From assembly GCF_025153525.1 (NCBI RefSeq), contig NZ_JANZNR010000001.1, positions 124,001 through 188,000 on the forward strand: 64,000 nt of DNA, written 5' to 3'. The notes below the pieces were generated by a model. It did no database searches, was not told the DNA's origin, and saw nothing but the letters and a program-made list of their open reading frames with translations. The stretch's first letter is position 1; the number at the start of each line of letters is the position of its first letter. Made by a program: the position numbers and the translations under genes. Below are positions 36,117-45,746 of the stretch, in pieces. Origin of the DNA: Psychroserpens sp. SPM9 (GTDB taxonomy: Bacteria > Bacteroidota > Bacteroidia > Flavobacteriales > Flavobacteriaceae).

Positions 36117-36518
36117 ATGAAATTTTTATACACACTACTATTAGTAGGCTTGTCTTACTCTGTATCATCTCAAGAGCTTAGATTCCCTGTGTATAGAGGT
36201 TGTGATAAAACGGCAAATAATGAGGAATTAAAAAAATGCTCAGAGAAAAAAATCATGGATTTTATCAAATTAAAATTTGATTATGAGATGGCCGACCGTG
36301 TATTTCCTACCGAACAATCGACTAAGTTTCAACTTGATTTTGTAATTAATAAAAAAGGGCGAATTGAACAGGTTAATGCTAAAGCAAATCACAAAGCCAT
36401 AGCTATTCATGCGATTAGATTGGCCAAGCAGCTTCCCAAATTTAAACAACCAGGAACTGTTGACGGTCAAGCTGTTGCTGTTCCGTTTAGCATTTTAATG
36501 ACCGTTTATTTTCAATAA
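36117..36518 (+). CDS. Small exported protein with a TonB C-terminal-like domain
   Basis: A 133-residue protein with a signal peptide (ending VSSQ). Features are RFPVYRGCDKTANNEELKKC near the start and a C-terminal domain reading FQLDFVINKKGRIEQVNA followed by PFSILMTVYFQ. Both are typical of the TonB C-terminal-like proteins common in flavobacteria. It has no TM anchor or Pro-rich spacer, so it is not a complete TonB. It is probably periplasmic. A terminator follows. Confidence 0.75.
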   Translation: MKFLYTLLLVGLSYSVSSQELRFPVYRGCDKTANNEELKKCSEKKIMDFIKLKFDYEMADRVFPTEQSTKFQLDFVINKKGRIEQVNAKANHKAIAIHAIRLAKQLPKFKQPGTVDGQAVAVPFSILMTVYFQ

Positions 36519-36552
36519 AAAAGCGCCCAGAAATTAATTCTGGACGCTTTAA
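36517..36552. terminator. Bidirectional intrinsic terminator between convergent genes
   Basis: AAAGCG-C-CCAGAA, loop ATTAA, TTCTGG-A-CGCTTT: a 12-bp stem with one mismatch. It lies just after the stop of the TonB-like gene and before the end of the convergent CBM48 gene. Confidence 0.75.
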
Positions 36553-36571
36553 AATTGTTTTAAACCCTTTA

Positions 36572-36871
36572 TTATACGTTTAGAACACCATTTTCTGCTG
36601 CAGCAAAATCGCTCCATGCATAAGCATCAGCTTGGTCATCGTTGGTCCATTGACCATCTACAACATATCTAAACTCGTACGAGTTATCTTTTTCTAAATC
36701 TACAGTACCTTTAAAGGTTCCGTTTTTTAATTTCTTCAATTGAACAGCTTTTTTCTCGTTCCATTCGTTGAATGTTCCAACAACTGCCACCTTTTTAGCT
36801 TCTTCAGCAGGCACAGAAAATGTTACCTTACATACTGGCTTGCTTTTTAAGTATTGTTTTGTAATTGCCAT
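36572..36871 (-). CDS. Isoamylase early-set (CBM48/AMPK1-like) domain protein
   Basis: A 99-residue single-domain protein. VAVVGTFNEWNEKKAVQLKK and YEFRYVVDGQWTNDDQADAY are the core of the CBM48/AMPK glycogen-binding fold. Such domains bind alpha-glucans when attached to branching enzymes; here no enzyme is attached. It may act as a small glycan-binding or regulatory protein in the cytosol, as no signal peptide is present. It has a full-consensus promoter and is not in an operon. Confidence 0.9.
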   Translation of the reverse strand: MAITKQYLKSKPVCKVTFSVPAEEAKKVAVVGTFNEWNEKKAVQLKKLKNGTFKGTVDLEKDNSYEFRYVVDGQWTNDDQADAYAWSDFAAAENGVLNV

Positions 36872-36896
36872 AATAATTATGAATTAATTTCTGGGT

Positions 36897-36926
36897 CAAA
36901 TGTATAAAAGAATTGTTCACACTCAA
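36897..36926 (-). promoter_or_regulatory. Promoter of the CBM48 gene (full consensus)
   Basis: The minus strand has TTTG with TTG at 36926-36924, exactly 19 bp of spacer, then TACATTTG at 36904-36897. Transcription would start about 20 nt before the ATG. Confidence 0.8.
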
Positions 36927-37170
36927 ACGTTTAGCACTATCAAAACAAAAGAATTATCATTTTGATAAATATGACGTTACATTAGTTTAAAAAACAAAAA
37001 ATTAAGGGTCATAATTTATGAGATTCGCAATAGCCTGACAGCACTTTAGATATTGATTTTCATGTAGTTAAACACTACAACGATTTCGTTTTTGACCCAA
37101 TTCGGGATAAAAAAATAATTACAACGTTTGCGTTAAAAAGATTAACTTTACATATAGAAACTTTTGATTT

Positions 37171-38100
37171 ATGTTCGGAAAAAAGAAACAAACACCTCAA
37201 ATAGATAAAGAACAATTAGCATTAATTAAATATGCTGAAAAACGCATCAAACAAAAAAAGCGTGTTTACATACATTTTGTTGTTTTTTTAATTGGTGCTG
37301 TATTTTTAATATTAGCTAATACTGTTTTGGGAATTGGAAAAAATGTTACAATTGCAGGATTAGATTGGTTTGTTATAGCCATTATCTTCTGGCTGGCCTT
37401 ATTTATATATCATTTTATAAGTGTCTTTATCACTCATAATTTTATGGGAAAAGATTGGGAAGACCAGCAACGTGAGGCCTTAGTCGCAAAGCAACAACAA
37501 CGTATTGAAAAACTTAAGGCTCAATTTTTAAAGGAAGAAACTGAAATCGCTAAAACCCAAGCTTATAATGAGGTTTTAGAAGACAATAGTTCGAGTCAAA
37601 AAAAAAAATCTGAGCTAACCATAATTGTTGCTGCTGGAGAGAACAATGCCATAGGTAAAGACAATGATTTAATCTGGCACCTAAGCGACGATTTAAAGCG
37701 TTTTAAGTCTTTAACTAATGGTCACCATATCATTATGGGCAGAAAAACTTTTGAGAGCTTTCCAAAGCCTTTACCAAATCGCACACATATTGTAATTACA
37801 AGACAAGATAACTACAAAGCACCAGATGGGGTTATTATAGTCAATAATTTAGAAGATGCACTTGATGCTGCTCGGCATGATAATCAGCCATTTATTATTG
37901 GTGGTGGAGAAATTTACAAGCAATCGATGGCATTAGCAGATAAAATTGAAATTACGCGTGTCCATCATCGTTTTGAACAAGCAGACACTTTTTTTCCGGA
38001 AATTGACACCTCAACATGGAAAGAAATACATCGTCAGTTTCATGAGAAAGATGAAACCCATAAATTTTCATTTACCTTTTTGACTTATGTGCGTCAATAG
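37171..38100 (+). CDS. folA: 2TM domain-dihydrofolate reductase fusion
   Basis: A 309-residue fusion. Residues 1-100 form a 2TM domain with two hydrophobic segments (about 34-53 and 66-88). A charged helical linker follows (about 98-145). Residues 148-309 are a complete dihydrofolate reductase: IIVAAGENNAIGKDNDLIWHL, FKSLTNGHHIIMGRKTFES and FIIGGGEIYKQ, each in family position. DHFR regenerates tetrahydrofolate, matching thyA nearby. The two parts are separate genes in relatives as I recall, so the enzyme is membrane-tethered here. The linker is encoded by an A11 run (37598-37608); losing or gaining one A gives a stop within three codons. Confidence 0.9.
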   Translation: MFGKKKQTPQIDKEQLALIKYAEKRIKQKKRVYIHFVVFLIGAVFLILANTVLGIGKNVTIAGLDWFVIAIIFWLALFIYHFISVFITHNFMGKDWEDQQREALVAKQQQRIEKLKAQFLKEETEIAKTQAYNEVLEDNSSSQKKKSELTIIVAAGENNAIGKDNDLIWHLSDDLKRFKSLTNGHHIIMGRKTFESFPKPLPNRTHIVITRQDNYKAPDGVIIVNNLEDALDAARHDNQPFIIGGGEIYKQSMALADKIEITRVHHRFEQADTFFPEIDTSTWKEIHRQFHEKDETHKFSFTFLTYVRQ

Positions 38101-38584
38101 TCAATTAAAAACAATTTACAAGTCGCTTTTTCTTATTGTATACCTCTTAATGAGTGCAAAAGGACTAAGTCAATCTCTGTATAAAACACCTTCAGGAAAA
38201 AAATATCATTTAGCAAGCTGTAGAATGGTTGAAAATGTTTCTGAAAAGATTACTATTGAAGACATTTCAGTATACAACCTTACAGCATGTAAAATTTGTA
38301 AACCTAAACTAAAAACACTATCTAATGCCTTTAGCAGTCCAAATAAAGCTGTTGGCGCATCTGCATCTGTACAATGTAAAGGGATTACAAAAAAGGGAAC
38401 ACGATGCAAACACAAAACACGATTGGCAAATGGCTATTGCTATCAGCATACAAAAAAAAACAACACATCTAATGGCCATCAACCATCGACTGAAACGACA
38501 ACTACCTTATGTGGAGCTCGTACCAAATCGGGAGGTTATTGTAAACGAAAGGTTAAAAATGGTAGCAGATGCTATCAACATTAA
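38087..38584 (+). CDS. Exported protein with two DUF5763-like Cys/His repeats
   Basis: A 165-residue protein overlapping the end of the DHFR gene by 14 bp. A signal-like N-terminus (about residues 10-28) precedes a Cys-containing region (HLASCRMVEN, ACKICKPK). Two copies of a C-x7-C-x(8-11)-C-x2-H motif follow: CKGITKKGTRCKHKT...YCYQH, and CGARTKSGGYCKRKV...RCYQH. The pattern suggests zinc binding or disulfides. Similar DUF5763 motifs occur widely in bacteria with no known role. Overlap implies co-transcription with DHFR but no functional link is obvious. Confidence 0.75.
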   Translation: MCVNSQLKTIYKSLFLIVYLLMSAKGLSQSLYKTPSGKKYHLASCRMVENVSEKITIEDISVYNLTACKICKPKLKTLSNAFSSPNKAVGASASVQCKGITKKGTRCKHKTRLANGYCYQHTKKNNTSNGHQPSTETTTTLCGARTKSGGYCKRKVKNGSRCYQH

Positions 38585-38626
38585 CACAGGGTTACACCTA
38601 AATACTTCAATACTTTTTTTAACCAT

Positions 38627-38662
38627 AAAAAAAGCGAGATATTAAATAATATCTCGCTTTCT
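38627..38662. terminator. Bidirectional intrinsic terminator
   Basis: AAAGCGAGATATTA, loop AA, TAATATCTCGCTTT: a 14-bp perfect stem with an A-run before it, between the DUF5763-like gene and the convergent lipoprotein gene. Confidence 0.8.
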
Positions 38663-38688
38663 CTATAATACCAATAAGACTATTAATA

Positions 38689-39660
38689 TTATACTTTAGT
38701 TAAGACAACTACTAATGGTACATCAGCTACACCACAACCACCTGAACCTCCTTCAAAGTCAAGCATATTAAGTGTAAGGCTTTCTGAATCATCACATGGC
38801 TGAGGTAAAATAGAACTTGAATCACCTCCAAGTGTTAAAAGCGTCGTACAACCAATGTTAGTAGACAACCCACTATCAATAATTACCTGACCGTTTGAAA
38901 AACCAAATGTTACAGTCATTGTATTATCTGAGCCTCCTGGTTCGTAAGCGACATCAAATTGTCTGCTAAAAGGTCCATTATCACCTTCATTAATTGTTAC
39001 TACTTGATCTGCAAAAACAGGACCTCCAAAAAGACTATTACCAGACGTTACTGTTAAATTATAGTCTCCTACAAAGTTATTCGTAGAGGCGTCTAAAGTT
39101 GGACAAATCTGGATTCTGTAAGCAGTAGGTCTGTCAGAACCTTGAACACCAACAGTAACACCGTCTCTATCGGTAGCAGTCATAACAATATCGAAAACCA
39201 TAGTTTCAGAGATATTAGCAGCTTCGGCTATATCAAACTGAATTCTAGGGAATTCATTAAACGTTAATGGATCTTTAGTACCTCCATTAGCAACATCTAA
39301 AACACCACCTTCTAAATCTGAAAAGAAAAAGTGTGTAGAGTTATTAGCAGGATTTACTAAAACACCATCATTAGAAAATACTGTACTCGGGTTTGGACCA
39401 GAGACCGCTACCAAATCATAACTGATTAATAATTCAGATTCTGAAATAGGCACATTAATAAATACAGGAACTTCCAATAAGTTACTTGTATCATAAGTAT
39501 CTATTGATATACTTCCTGGTTGTCCAGAGGTGACAAACTGAACCCAACCAGTTCTAGGATTATCATCAAATTTACCTTCGTTTTCTCCTTCACTATTATC
39601 ACAACTATAAGCAATTAATAATGTTAAAGAAAAAAATAATATTTTATAAAGATTTTTCAT
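38689..39660 (-). CDS. SusCD-associated lipoprotein (second of two)
   Basis: A 323-residue lipoprotein (lipobox LLIAYSCDN, Cys20). The N-terminal half has beta-sandwich character like DUF1735/DUF4843-type surface proteins. The C-terminal half contains RIQICPTL, then VGDYNLTV, a pattern shared with the neighbouring lipoprotein (EICPVP, VGDYALVD). The two are therefore related. It is the last gene of the susC-susD-lipoprotein-lipoprotein unit, 10 bp after the previous one. Such proteins usually sit on the cell surface and bind the ligand imported by SusCD. The ligand is unknown. Confidence 0.8.
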   Translation of the reverse strand: MKNLYKILFFSLTLLIAYSCDNSEGENEGKFDDNPRTGWVQFVTSGQPGSISIDTYDTSNLLEVPVFINVPISESELLISYDLVAVSGPNPSTVFSNDGVLVNPANNSTHFFFSDLEGGVLDVANGGTKDPLTFNEFPRIQFDIAEAANISETMVFDIVMTATDRDGVTVGVQGSDRPTAYRIQICPTLDASTNNFVGDYNLTVTSGNSLFGGPVFADQVVTINEGDNGPFSRQFDVAYEPGGSDNTMTVTFGFSNGQVIIDSGLSTNIGCTTLLTLGGDSSSILPQPCDDSESLTLNMLDFEGGSGGCGVADVPLVVVLTKV

Positions 39661-39670
39661 ATGACTTATA

Positions 39671-40525
39671 TTATAGTTTTGTTAATGTAAAGTTCTGAAT
39701 TGACGTTTGCGAACATGAAGCAAAAGGGTCTTCAGTATAATTAATTGTATGTACAGTGTCACTTGATAGAGAATAACTACCATTGTTTGCTGTACCTGCG
39801 CTTGTTAAGATATAATATGGAGGATTTCCAGCCGTACAAGACACAGAAATATCAACATCATTACTTAAATCAAAAAGATTACAAGCTAAAGTAAAAGTAA
39901 CATCAAGAACGGTATCTACACCTGAACCAGGTAAGAATGTCGTTTCGAATACACGTTCGGTTGGTGTTGGACCAACACGTACATTAACAACACCATTTGA
40001 AAAGTTACCATTACTATCTACTAAAGCATAATCACCTACTAGATAAGTATCTGGTACAGGACAAATTTCGAAAACGTTAATTACGATTCTATTTAGATCC
40101 ATATCAACAGAATCTGGTAAATCTGATAATGAGAAAACAATTTGCTTTACATTAGCATCTACCAAACCATTATCTACACCTGTTACTGTTAAAACACCTT
40201 GATAAGAATTTGCAGGTATCATAACTGTACTTGGTAAATTATAAGTTAAAGGATCTGCAGTACTCTCAGCTTCTAAATTAATATTAAAGACTCTATCTGT
40301 TGAAGATACTGTACTTGAATTTAAAATAAGATCAACGCTACCTGTATCATCAATAGTGACCGGTAAATTAACTGTCGTATTTGCAAAAGTCAGGAAAGTT
40401 CTATTCTCCGATTCTACCCCATTATAAATAACTGGATCAATCGTTTCGTCACAAGACGTTATACTCAGCATGACACCGAGTACAACTATTAGTTTATATA
40501 TATATTTCATGTTTTTATTTTTCAT
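39671..40525 (-). CDS. SusCD-associated lipoprotein (first of two)
   Basis: A 284-residue lipoprotein (lipobox VMLSITSCDE). The true start may be the second Met (MKYIYKL, five codons in). An N-terminal beta-sandwich (residues about 30-150) with VDLILNSSTVSSTDRVFNI is followed by the ICP...VGDYAL region and a beta-rich C-terminus. It lies 6 bp after susD and 10 bp before its paralogue. Likely a surface-exposed binding protein of the SusCD complex; no enzyme motif is seen. Confidence 0.8.
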   Translation of the reverse strand: MKNKNMKYIYKLIVVLGVMLSITSCDETIDPVIYNGVESENRTFLTFANTTVNLPVTIDDTGSVDLILNSSTVSSTDRVFNINLEAESTADPLTYNLPSTVMIPANSYQGVLTVTGVDNGLVDANVKQIVFSLSDLPDSVDMDLNRIVINVFEICPVPDTYLVGDYALVDSNGNFSNGVVNVRVGPTPTERVFETTFLPGSGVDTVLDVTFTLACNLFDLSNDVDISVSCTAGNPPYYILTSAGTANNGSYSLSSDTVHTINYTEDPFASCSQTSIQNFTLTKL

Positions 40526-40530
40526 TTAAA

Positions 40531-42003
40531 TTAGTATCCAGGGTTTTGCGAAATTGCATTATTTCCGTCAAGTTCATTTTGAGGAATAGCTAATGTAAAT
40601 CTGAAATCGTTTACAGCTAAATTACAAGGTGCATTAAACGAACCACAATCTACTGGAAGTCTACTAACGCCAAGTCCAACATCTGGACCAATACGTTTAA
40701 GATCTAAGAAACGCTTACCTTCAAAACAAAACTCTTTACGTCTTTCATCTAAGATATCAACTAAGGCTTCATCTAGTGTAGCATAAGGTGTCGAAGGAGA
40801 CGCTGCTCCAGTTCTCATATCACGTAAATCTTGAACAGTTTGCGCTGCATCACCTAAAGCGCCATTTCTAGCCTGAATTTCTGCTTTAATTAATTGAATT
40901 TCAGAAGATCTGATTAACTTGATATCGTTAACCTGTAAACCTCCAGAACCACCAGGATATTTATTGATTAGCAATTCATTTGCAGGATCATTTAATCCAA
41001 CCACTGTACTAGCAGGTGCTAAGTTTACATTTCTTCTGATATCATTAGGAAGTTCAGACAATTCATTTAATAACTGATTAGACATTTCTAAAAAGCCATC
41101 AGATGGCATTACCTGGTTGAAATAGAATAATCCACCAACACCATTATCACCATTAACTCTTGCAAGTTTAAAAATGACTTCAGTAATATCACCATCAAAG
41201 AACATGGCTGCATATTGCGCTTGGTTAGCTAATGGATAAGCTGCTAATAATTCATTGGCTTTAGTTAATACATCGTTTCCAAAATCACCAGTATCAATAG
41301 CTAACTTAATTTGTAAAGCTTTGATAACATCATTATTGATATAAATTGGTGTCGATACTGTTGTATTACTAGGATCGATTAAGCTATTTGCTTCTTCTAA
41401 ATCGGCATTAATAAAAGCAACCGTTTCTGCGACTGTGTTTCTTTCGAAAGCATCAGATGTAAGTGGTACAAAATCAACATTGATTACTGCTAATGCATCA
41501 GAATCTTGATAATCTACAGTAAAATATTCGAATAAATCTAAATGTGCTAATGCACGTAAAGCAAGTAACTGACCTTTAATATGATTCACTTCAGTAATCT
41601 CACTTGGAACTGTAAATGTTAGATTCCCCATAGCTCTTAATACACGGTTAACGCGATTAATTGTCGCATATCGGTTTGCCCAAATAGCACTAGCTGGACT
41701 TCCGCCACCAAAATCAACAAAATATGAATAATCCTGTGCTCCTTGTCCGTTACTAGCCTGACCAGCTTTGATATTATCTGATAAAATTGCATTTGTATAA
41801 ATAGCATCTCCTGCTCCATTACCACCAAAATCTGGTCCATAGGCAGCATAAGCACCATTTAATCCTGATTGCAAATCTGCAACAGTTTGAAAAGCGACTT
41901 CTTCATTAAGCTCACCTTCTTGCACTACTTCGGTCGCATCTTCACAAGAGACCATAAATAGTACCGCTGCAATACTTAGTGTTTTTAAAATATATTTTTT
42001 CAT
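40531..42003 (-). CDS. SusD/RagB family nutrient-binding lipoprotein
   Basis: A 490-residue SusD-family protein. The lipobox is VLFMVSCED (Cys20). The TPR-like N-terminal region has AFQTVADLQSGLNGAYAA, ANRYATINRVNRVL and KGQLLALRALAHLDLFEYF. The C-terminal part has LDERRKEFCFEGKRFLDLKR and ends NAISQNPGY, both hallmarks. SusD acts as a lid on the partner SusC pore and captures substrate. It starts 12 bp after susC. No substrate-specific feature can be read. Confidence 0.95.
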   Translation of the reverse strand: MKKYILKTLSIAAVLFMVSCEDATEVVQEGELNEEVAFQTVADLQSGLNGAYAAYGPDFGGNGAGDAIYTNAILSDNIKAGQASNGQGAQDYSYFVDFGGGSPASAIWANRYATINRVNRVLRAMGNLTFTVPSEITEVNHIKGQLLALRALAHLDLFEYFTVDYQDSDALAVINVDFVPLTSDAFERNTVAETVAFINADLEEANSLIDPSNTTVSTPIYINNDVIKALQIKLAIDTGDFGNDVLTKANELLAAYPLANQAQYAAMFFDGDITEVIFKLARVNGDNGVGGLFYFNQVMPSDGFLEMSNQLLNELSELPNDIRRNVNLAPASTVVGLNDPANELLINKYPGGSGGLQVNDIKLIRSSEIQLIKAEIQARNGALGDAAQTVQDLRDMRTGAASPSTPYATLDEALVDILDERRKEFCFEGKRFLDLKRIGPDVGLGVSRLPVDCGSFNAPCNLAVNDFRFTLAIPQNELDGNNAISQNPGY

Positions 42004-42015
42004 TTTTCTTTTTTT

Positions 42016-45000
42016 TTAAAAATTTATAGTTGCTCCAAAAGTGTAAATTTTTGGCGTTGGGAATTGCCCTCTATTAGTCGCTCTAAAATTTGACTCAGGA
42101 TCCCAACCTCTAAACTTAGTGAACGTTAAAAGATTTTCTCCTTGAAGGTAAAATCTAACACCTGAAATAGGTGTGTTCTCTAAAAACCTAGTAGGTATCG
42201 TATAAGCAAACGTTATGTTTCTCAATCTTAAATACGAAGCATCTTCTAAATATCTATCAGTTGAATTGATGTATCCAACACTAGAAATCGTTGAACCAAC
42301 TCTTGGGATATCTGTAATATCTCCTGGAGTTTGCCATGCATTGTTTACAGTAACCGATCTGTTTCTACCATTATTAACTGATCCTACAGAAACTTCTTGT
42401 AAATCTGCATAATCTAAGTTATTTAACCATACATCAGCAACAAAAGACCATTGCGTAGATAATTCAAATCCTTTATATCTTACATCAGTACTAAAACCAC
42501 CTTGCCATGTTGGGTAAAATGATTTATCGAGAAATACTCGATCATTTGCAGCATCTAACGTTTCAGTTACAGTGACACCATCAGCTTTTAAGAATAGTGG
42601 ATTACCATTAGATGGATTAACCCCTAAATATCTTACTAAATAATAAGACCCTAATGCTTGTCCTTCACCTAAAGCAGTAGAACCACCTGTGTTTACTAAA
42701 CCATTTGTAGATGGTGGCAATTGCTCAATTGTATTTTCATTGTACGATCCATTAGCTGCAACAGAAATTTTCCAGTCTTCATCAGAAAACACTCTGTAAT
42801 TTAATGCTAATTCAATACCTTCATTTACTAATGACCCAATGTTAGACTGGATAGTAGACGTCGCATTAATTAATGAGATTTGATTGTTTTGGAATAAATC
42901 ATCCGTTGTTTTGTTATAAACATCAACACTACCACTAAGTTTATTATCTAAGATTGCAAAATCAATACCTATGTTAGTTTGTGTTGTTTCCTCCCACTTT
43001 AAGGTTCTATTTTCTAATTGGCTTACTACCGTAGATACTGAACCATTATATCCAGTTCCTGCTACATATAAACTTCTTGTTTGGTTTAAGCCACCATAGT
43101 AACCACCTGTAATTCTATCATTACCAGAAACACCATGAGACGCTCTTAATTTTAATAAATCAAAACCAGATCCATCCATAAAGGCTTCATCGCTAATATT
43201 CCAACGTCCAGCAACCGACCAGAATGTTCCCCAGGCATTATCTTCAATAAATCTAAAAGAGTTATCACGTCTTATACCTGCAGATATTCCGTATCTACCA
43301 TCGTATTCATAATCTAGAGTTCCGAAAACAGATAAGTTTCCTACTTCACTCGTAAATGAATTCACTACTGGAATATAAGGATTAACACCTTGTTCAACAG
43401 TCGTTCCTGGAATAAATGAAGTTCCTGTACCAACAAGTCTAGGATCTAAACCTGTTTGATCGAAATCAATACCATCTAAAAATCCTTTTGAGTATTCAAA
43501 ATAAGCAGTAGCTGTAACATCATGCTTATCGTTAAACACATTAGAATAACTAATAGAAGGTGATACATTAAATCTGAAATCACGTGTATAAGTTTCTTCG
43601 TGAATACCACCAAATTGTGCTTGATTACCAATAACATTAGCTTGGAATGGTCCTAAAATACTGTTAGGATGTAAAATTTCTAATCGGCTTTCTGTACTTA
43701 AATCGGCACCCATTTGAACACGTGCATATAAGTTTTTAGCAAAGTTCCATTCAGAATTAAAAGAGGCTAAAATTTTAATTTCTTCCTCACGGTCTGTATT
43801 TAATGCAATACTATTTAATAGTACATATGGGAAGTTGGTTGCTCCATTAGAAAGAATCGCATTCGCATCACCAGGTGTAATTCCACCATCAATAGTTTGC
43901 GATCCATCAGCATCATAAATACTTAGATATGGTAATCCTTGTAATGCGGCACTAAATGGATTAAAGAATGTACTTCCACTACCTGCATTATCTAATTCGT
44001 TGGTTTCAGAAAATGCTAAGAACAAATTGAGTCCGTAGTTAAATTTCTCATCTTCTGTTTTTCCGTTGAAATTATTTCTTAAAGAAAAACGTTGAAAATC
44101 TGAACCAACAAAAATTCCATCCTGTTTAAAATACTGAAGTGATGTAAAGTTATTAGATTTTTCACCACCTGAAGTCATTGTTAAATCATGAGACTCTGTG
44201 CGTCCAGTTCTAAAAAAGACATCTGCCCAACTTGTATTAGCTTGTGCTGCAATGGCTGCAATTTCAGAATCTGTTAATCCAGCTCCAAGACCTGCGTTAT
44301 TTGTTCTTTGAAATTGTAAAATCTCTGTTGAGTTCATTAATTCAAAAGGCTGATCTTGTAATTCACTGTTACCATAAGCAGCAGAGTATCTAAATTTCAT
44401 ACCTTCATTATAACGTCCTTTTTTAGTTGTAATAACAATAGCTCCGTTTGCAGCTCTGTTTCCGTAGATATTTGCTGCACCAGCATCTTTTAATACGGTA
44501 AATGTTTCAATATCGTTTGGATTTATACTTCTAAAGTTATCTTCATCTACTGGAATTCCGTCCACAATAAAAAGCGGCTCAATGTTACCATTAATAGAAC
44601 CAGCACCTCTTAATATAATGGTACTATCTTCACCAGGTTGACCTGATCCTGTTGCAATATTTAAACCAGCAACTTGCCCTTGTAAGTTCTGCAATGCTGA
44701 TGCATTGGCTCTATCTTCAAGAATTTCTGCTTTTACAGTACTAATTGCGGCAGGATTTTTCTTTAGTGTTGATACACCACCATAGGCAACAACAACTACT
44801 TCATCTAAAGTGTTATCGGCTTCCATGATGACATCAATAGTGCTAGTCTCACCTATTAATCGTTCTATAGTCTTTGTTCCTAAATACGAAAACACTAACG
44901 TTTCACCAGTACTAGCTTGAATAGAGTAGCCTCCATCAAAATCTGTTTGCTGACCTCTGGAAGTTCCTTTAACAATGACATTAACACCTATTAGAGGCAT

Positions 45001-45111
45001 TCCGTCTTCGGCTGATGTAACCTTTCCTGTGATAGTCCTCTCTTGTGCGAAACTAGAAGTCACACTTAAAAACAAGAGCACTAACACTAAACCATAATTT
45101 TTTACTTTCAT
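42016..45111 (-). CDS. SusC/RagA family TonB-linked outer-membrane transporter
   Basis: A 1031-residue SusC-type TonB-dependent transporter. After the signal peptide (ending SSFAQ) come a carboxypeptidase-like domain (about residues 23-95, ITGKVTSAEDGMPLIGVNVI), a TonB-box region (LDEVVVVAYG) and a plug (LQNLQGQVAGLNI, FIVDGIPVDEDN, YGNRAANGAIVITTKKG), then a barrel ending KIYTFGATINF. With SusD it imports glycans or peptides. No glycosidase or peptidase is encoded in the locus, so the substrate is open. The 635 bp upstream hold repeats that may be regulator sites. Confidence 0.97.
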   Translation of the reverse strand: MKVKNYGLVLVLLFLSVTSSFAQERTITGKVTSAEDGMPLIGVNVIVKGTSRGQQTDFDGGYSIQASTGETLVFSYLGTKTIERLIGETSTIDVIMEADNTLDEVVVVAYGGVSTLKKNPAAISTVKAEILEDRANASALQNLQGQVAGLNIATGSGQPGEDSTIILRGAGSINGNIEPLFIVDGIPVDEDNFRSINPNDIETFTVLKDAGAANIYGNRAANGAIVITTKKGRYNEGMKFRYSAAYGNSELQDQPFELMNSTEILQFQRTNNAGLGAGLTDSEIAAIAAQANTSWADVFFRTGRTESHDLTMTSGGEKSNNFTSLQYFKQDGIFVGSDFQRFSLRNNFNGKTEDEKFNYGLNLFLAFSETNELDNAGSGSTFFNPFSAALQGLPYLSIYDADGSQTIDGGITPGDANAILSNGATNFPYVLLNSIALNTDREEEIKILASFNSEWNFAKNLYARVQMGADLSTESRLEILHPNSILGPFQANVIGNQAQFGGIHEETYTRDFRFNVSPSISYSNVFNDKHDVTATAYFEYSKGFLDGIDFDQTGLDPRLVGTGTSFIPGTTVEQGVNPYIPVVNSFTSEVGNLSVFGTLDYEYDGRYGISAGIRRDNSFRFIEDNAWGTFWSVAGRWNISDEAFMDGSGFDLLKLRASHGVSGNDRITGGYYGGLNQTRSLYVAGTGYNGSVSTVVSQLENRTLKWEETTQTNIGIDFAILDNKLSGSVDVYNKTTDDLFQNNQISLINATSTIQSNIGSLVNEGIELALNYRVFSDEDWKISVAANGSYNENTIEQLPPSTNGLVNTGGSTALGEGQALGSYYLVRYLGVNPSNGNPLFLKADGVTVTETLDAANDRVFLDKSFYPTWQGGFSTDVRYKGFELSTQWSFVADVWLNNLDYADLQEVSVGSVNNGRNRSVTVNNAWQTPGDITDIPRVGSTISSVGYINSTDRYLEDASYLRLRNITFAYTIPTRFLENTPISGVRFYLQGENLLTFTKFRGWDPESNFRATNRGQFPTPKIYTFGATINF

Positions 45112-45746
45112 AAACTTTAATTTTTAATTATTACGAGTTAGTTATAGTGCAATTGAAAAAGGCAGACAGTGTCATTATTTTTAAAGACTAATTCAAAATA
45201 ATTACTTATGTATGAAATTAAAGTTAACATGGATATTTCATAGTAGTAAGACAACACTGCCGTGCCTTGCAATTGCTAGTGTAAAAAAAGAGAAGTTTAA
45301 TAGTATTTTCGGCAATTCCGATAATAGTTTACCACTTCCCGACATGTATTTACCACTTATTTTCCTGTAGCTGAAAACTGATAAGTTTACAATGTTAACA
45401 TCCAGCTAATCTTAAAAAAGACAATACATTAGGAAGTAATTAGTTAGGAGATTGATTAAGCTTTGATATTGACTAAATCATTAAATTGTCATTAAATGTT
45501 GAAACTTAATTTAATTAAACTAGAATTTAGATTGATGTGTTTTGAGTTAGTGTACAGAATGGAATGAAATGACTATAATTTAGAATTATTGAAACCATTA
45601 TTCGACATAGAATGACTTATGTATTAATCAAAAGATCTAAATAAAAATGAGGTGATTGTTTTTAATCAATAATAAATATCCAAGAGTAGTCTCTTGTTAG
45701 ATTTTGGAATTAAAAGTATGAATGAATTGGTGCAGCGCGTAATTCA
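45112..45746. other. Intergenic region upstream of susC
   Basis: No gene is seen in these 635 bp. The region is AT-rich and contains tandem TTTACCACTT repeats (separate entry) and two scattered TTAACAT motifs (near 45233 and 45390). No exact TAnnTTTG element stands at a convincing distance from susC, which may mean its promoter depends on an activator. Confidence 0.6.
45316..45358. promoter_or_regulatory. Tandem direct repeat upstream of susC, candidate regulator site
   Basis: Two related units lie end to end: TTCCGATAATAGTTTACCACTT (45316 on) and TTCCCGACATGTATTTACCACTT, shown here only in outline as TTCC(C)GAYA-n-TTTACCACTT. The TTTACCACTT cores are 21 bp apart, two helical turns. They lie 205-247 bp before the susC ATG. 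A similar sequence precedes the 7TM-AraC regulator gene. Confidence 0.5.
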
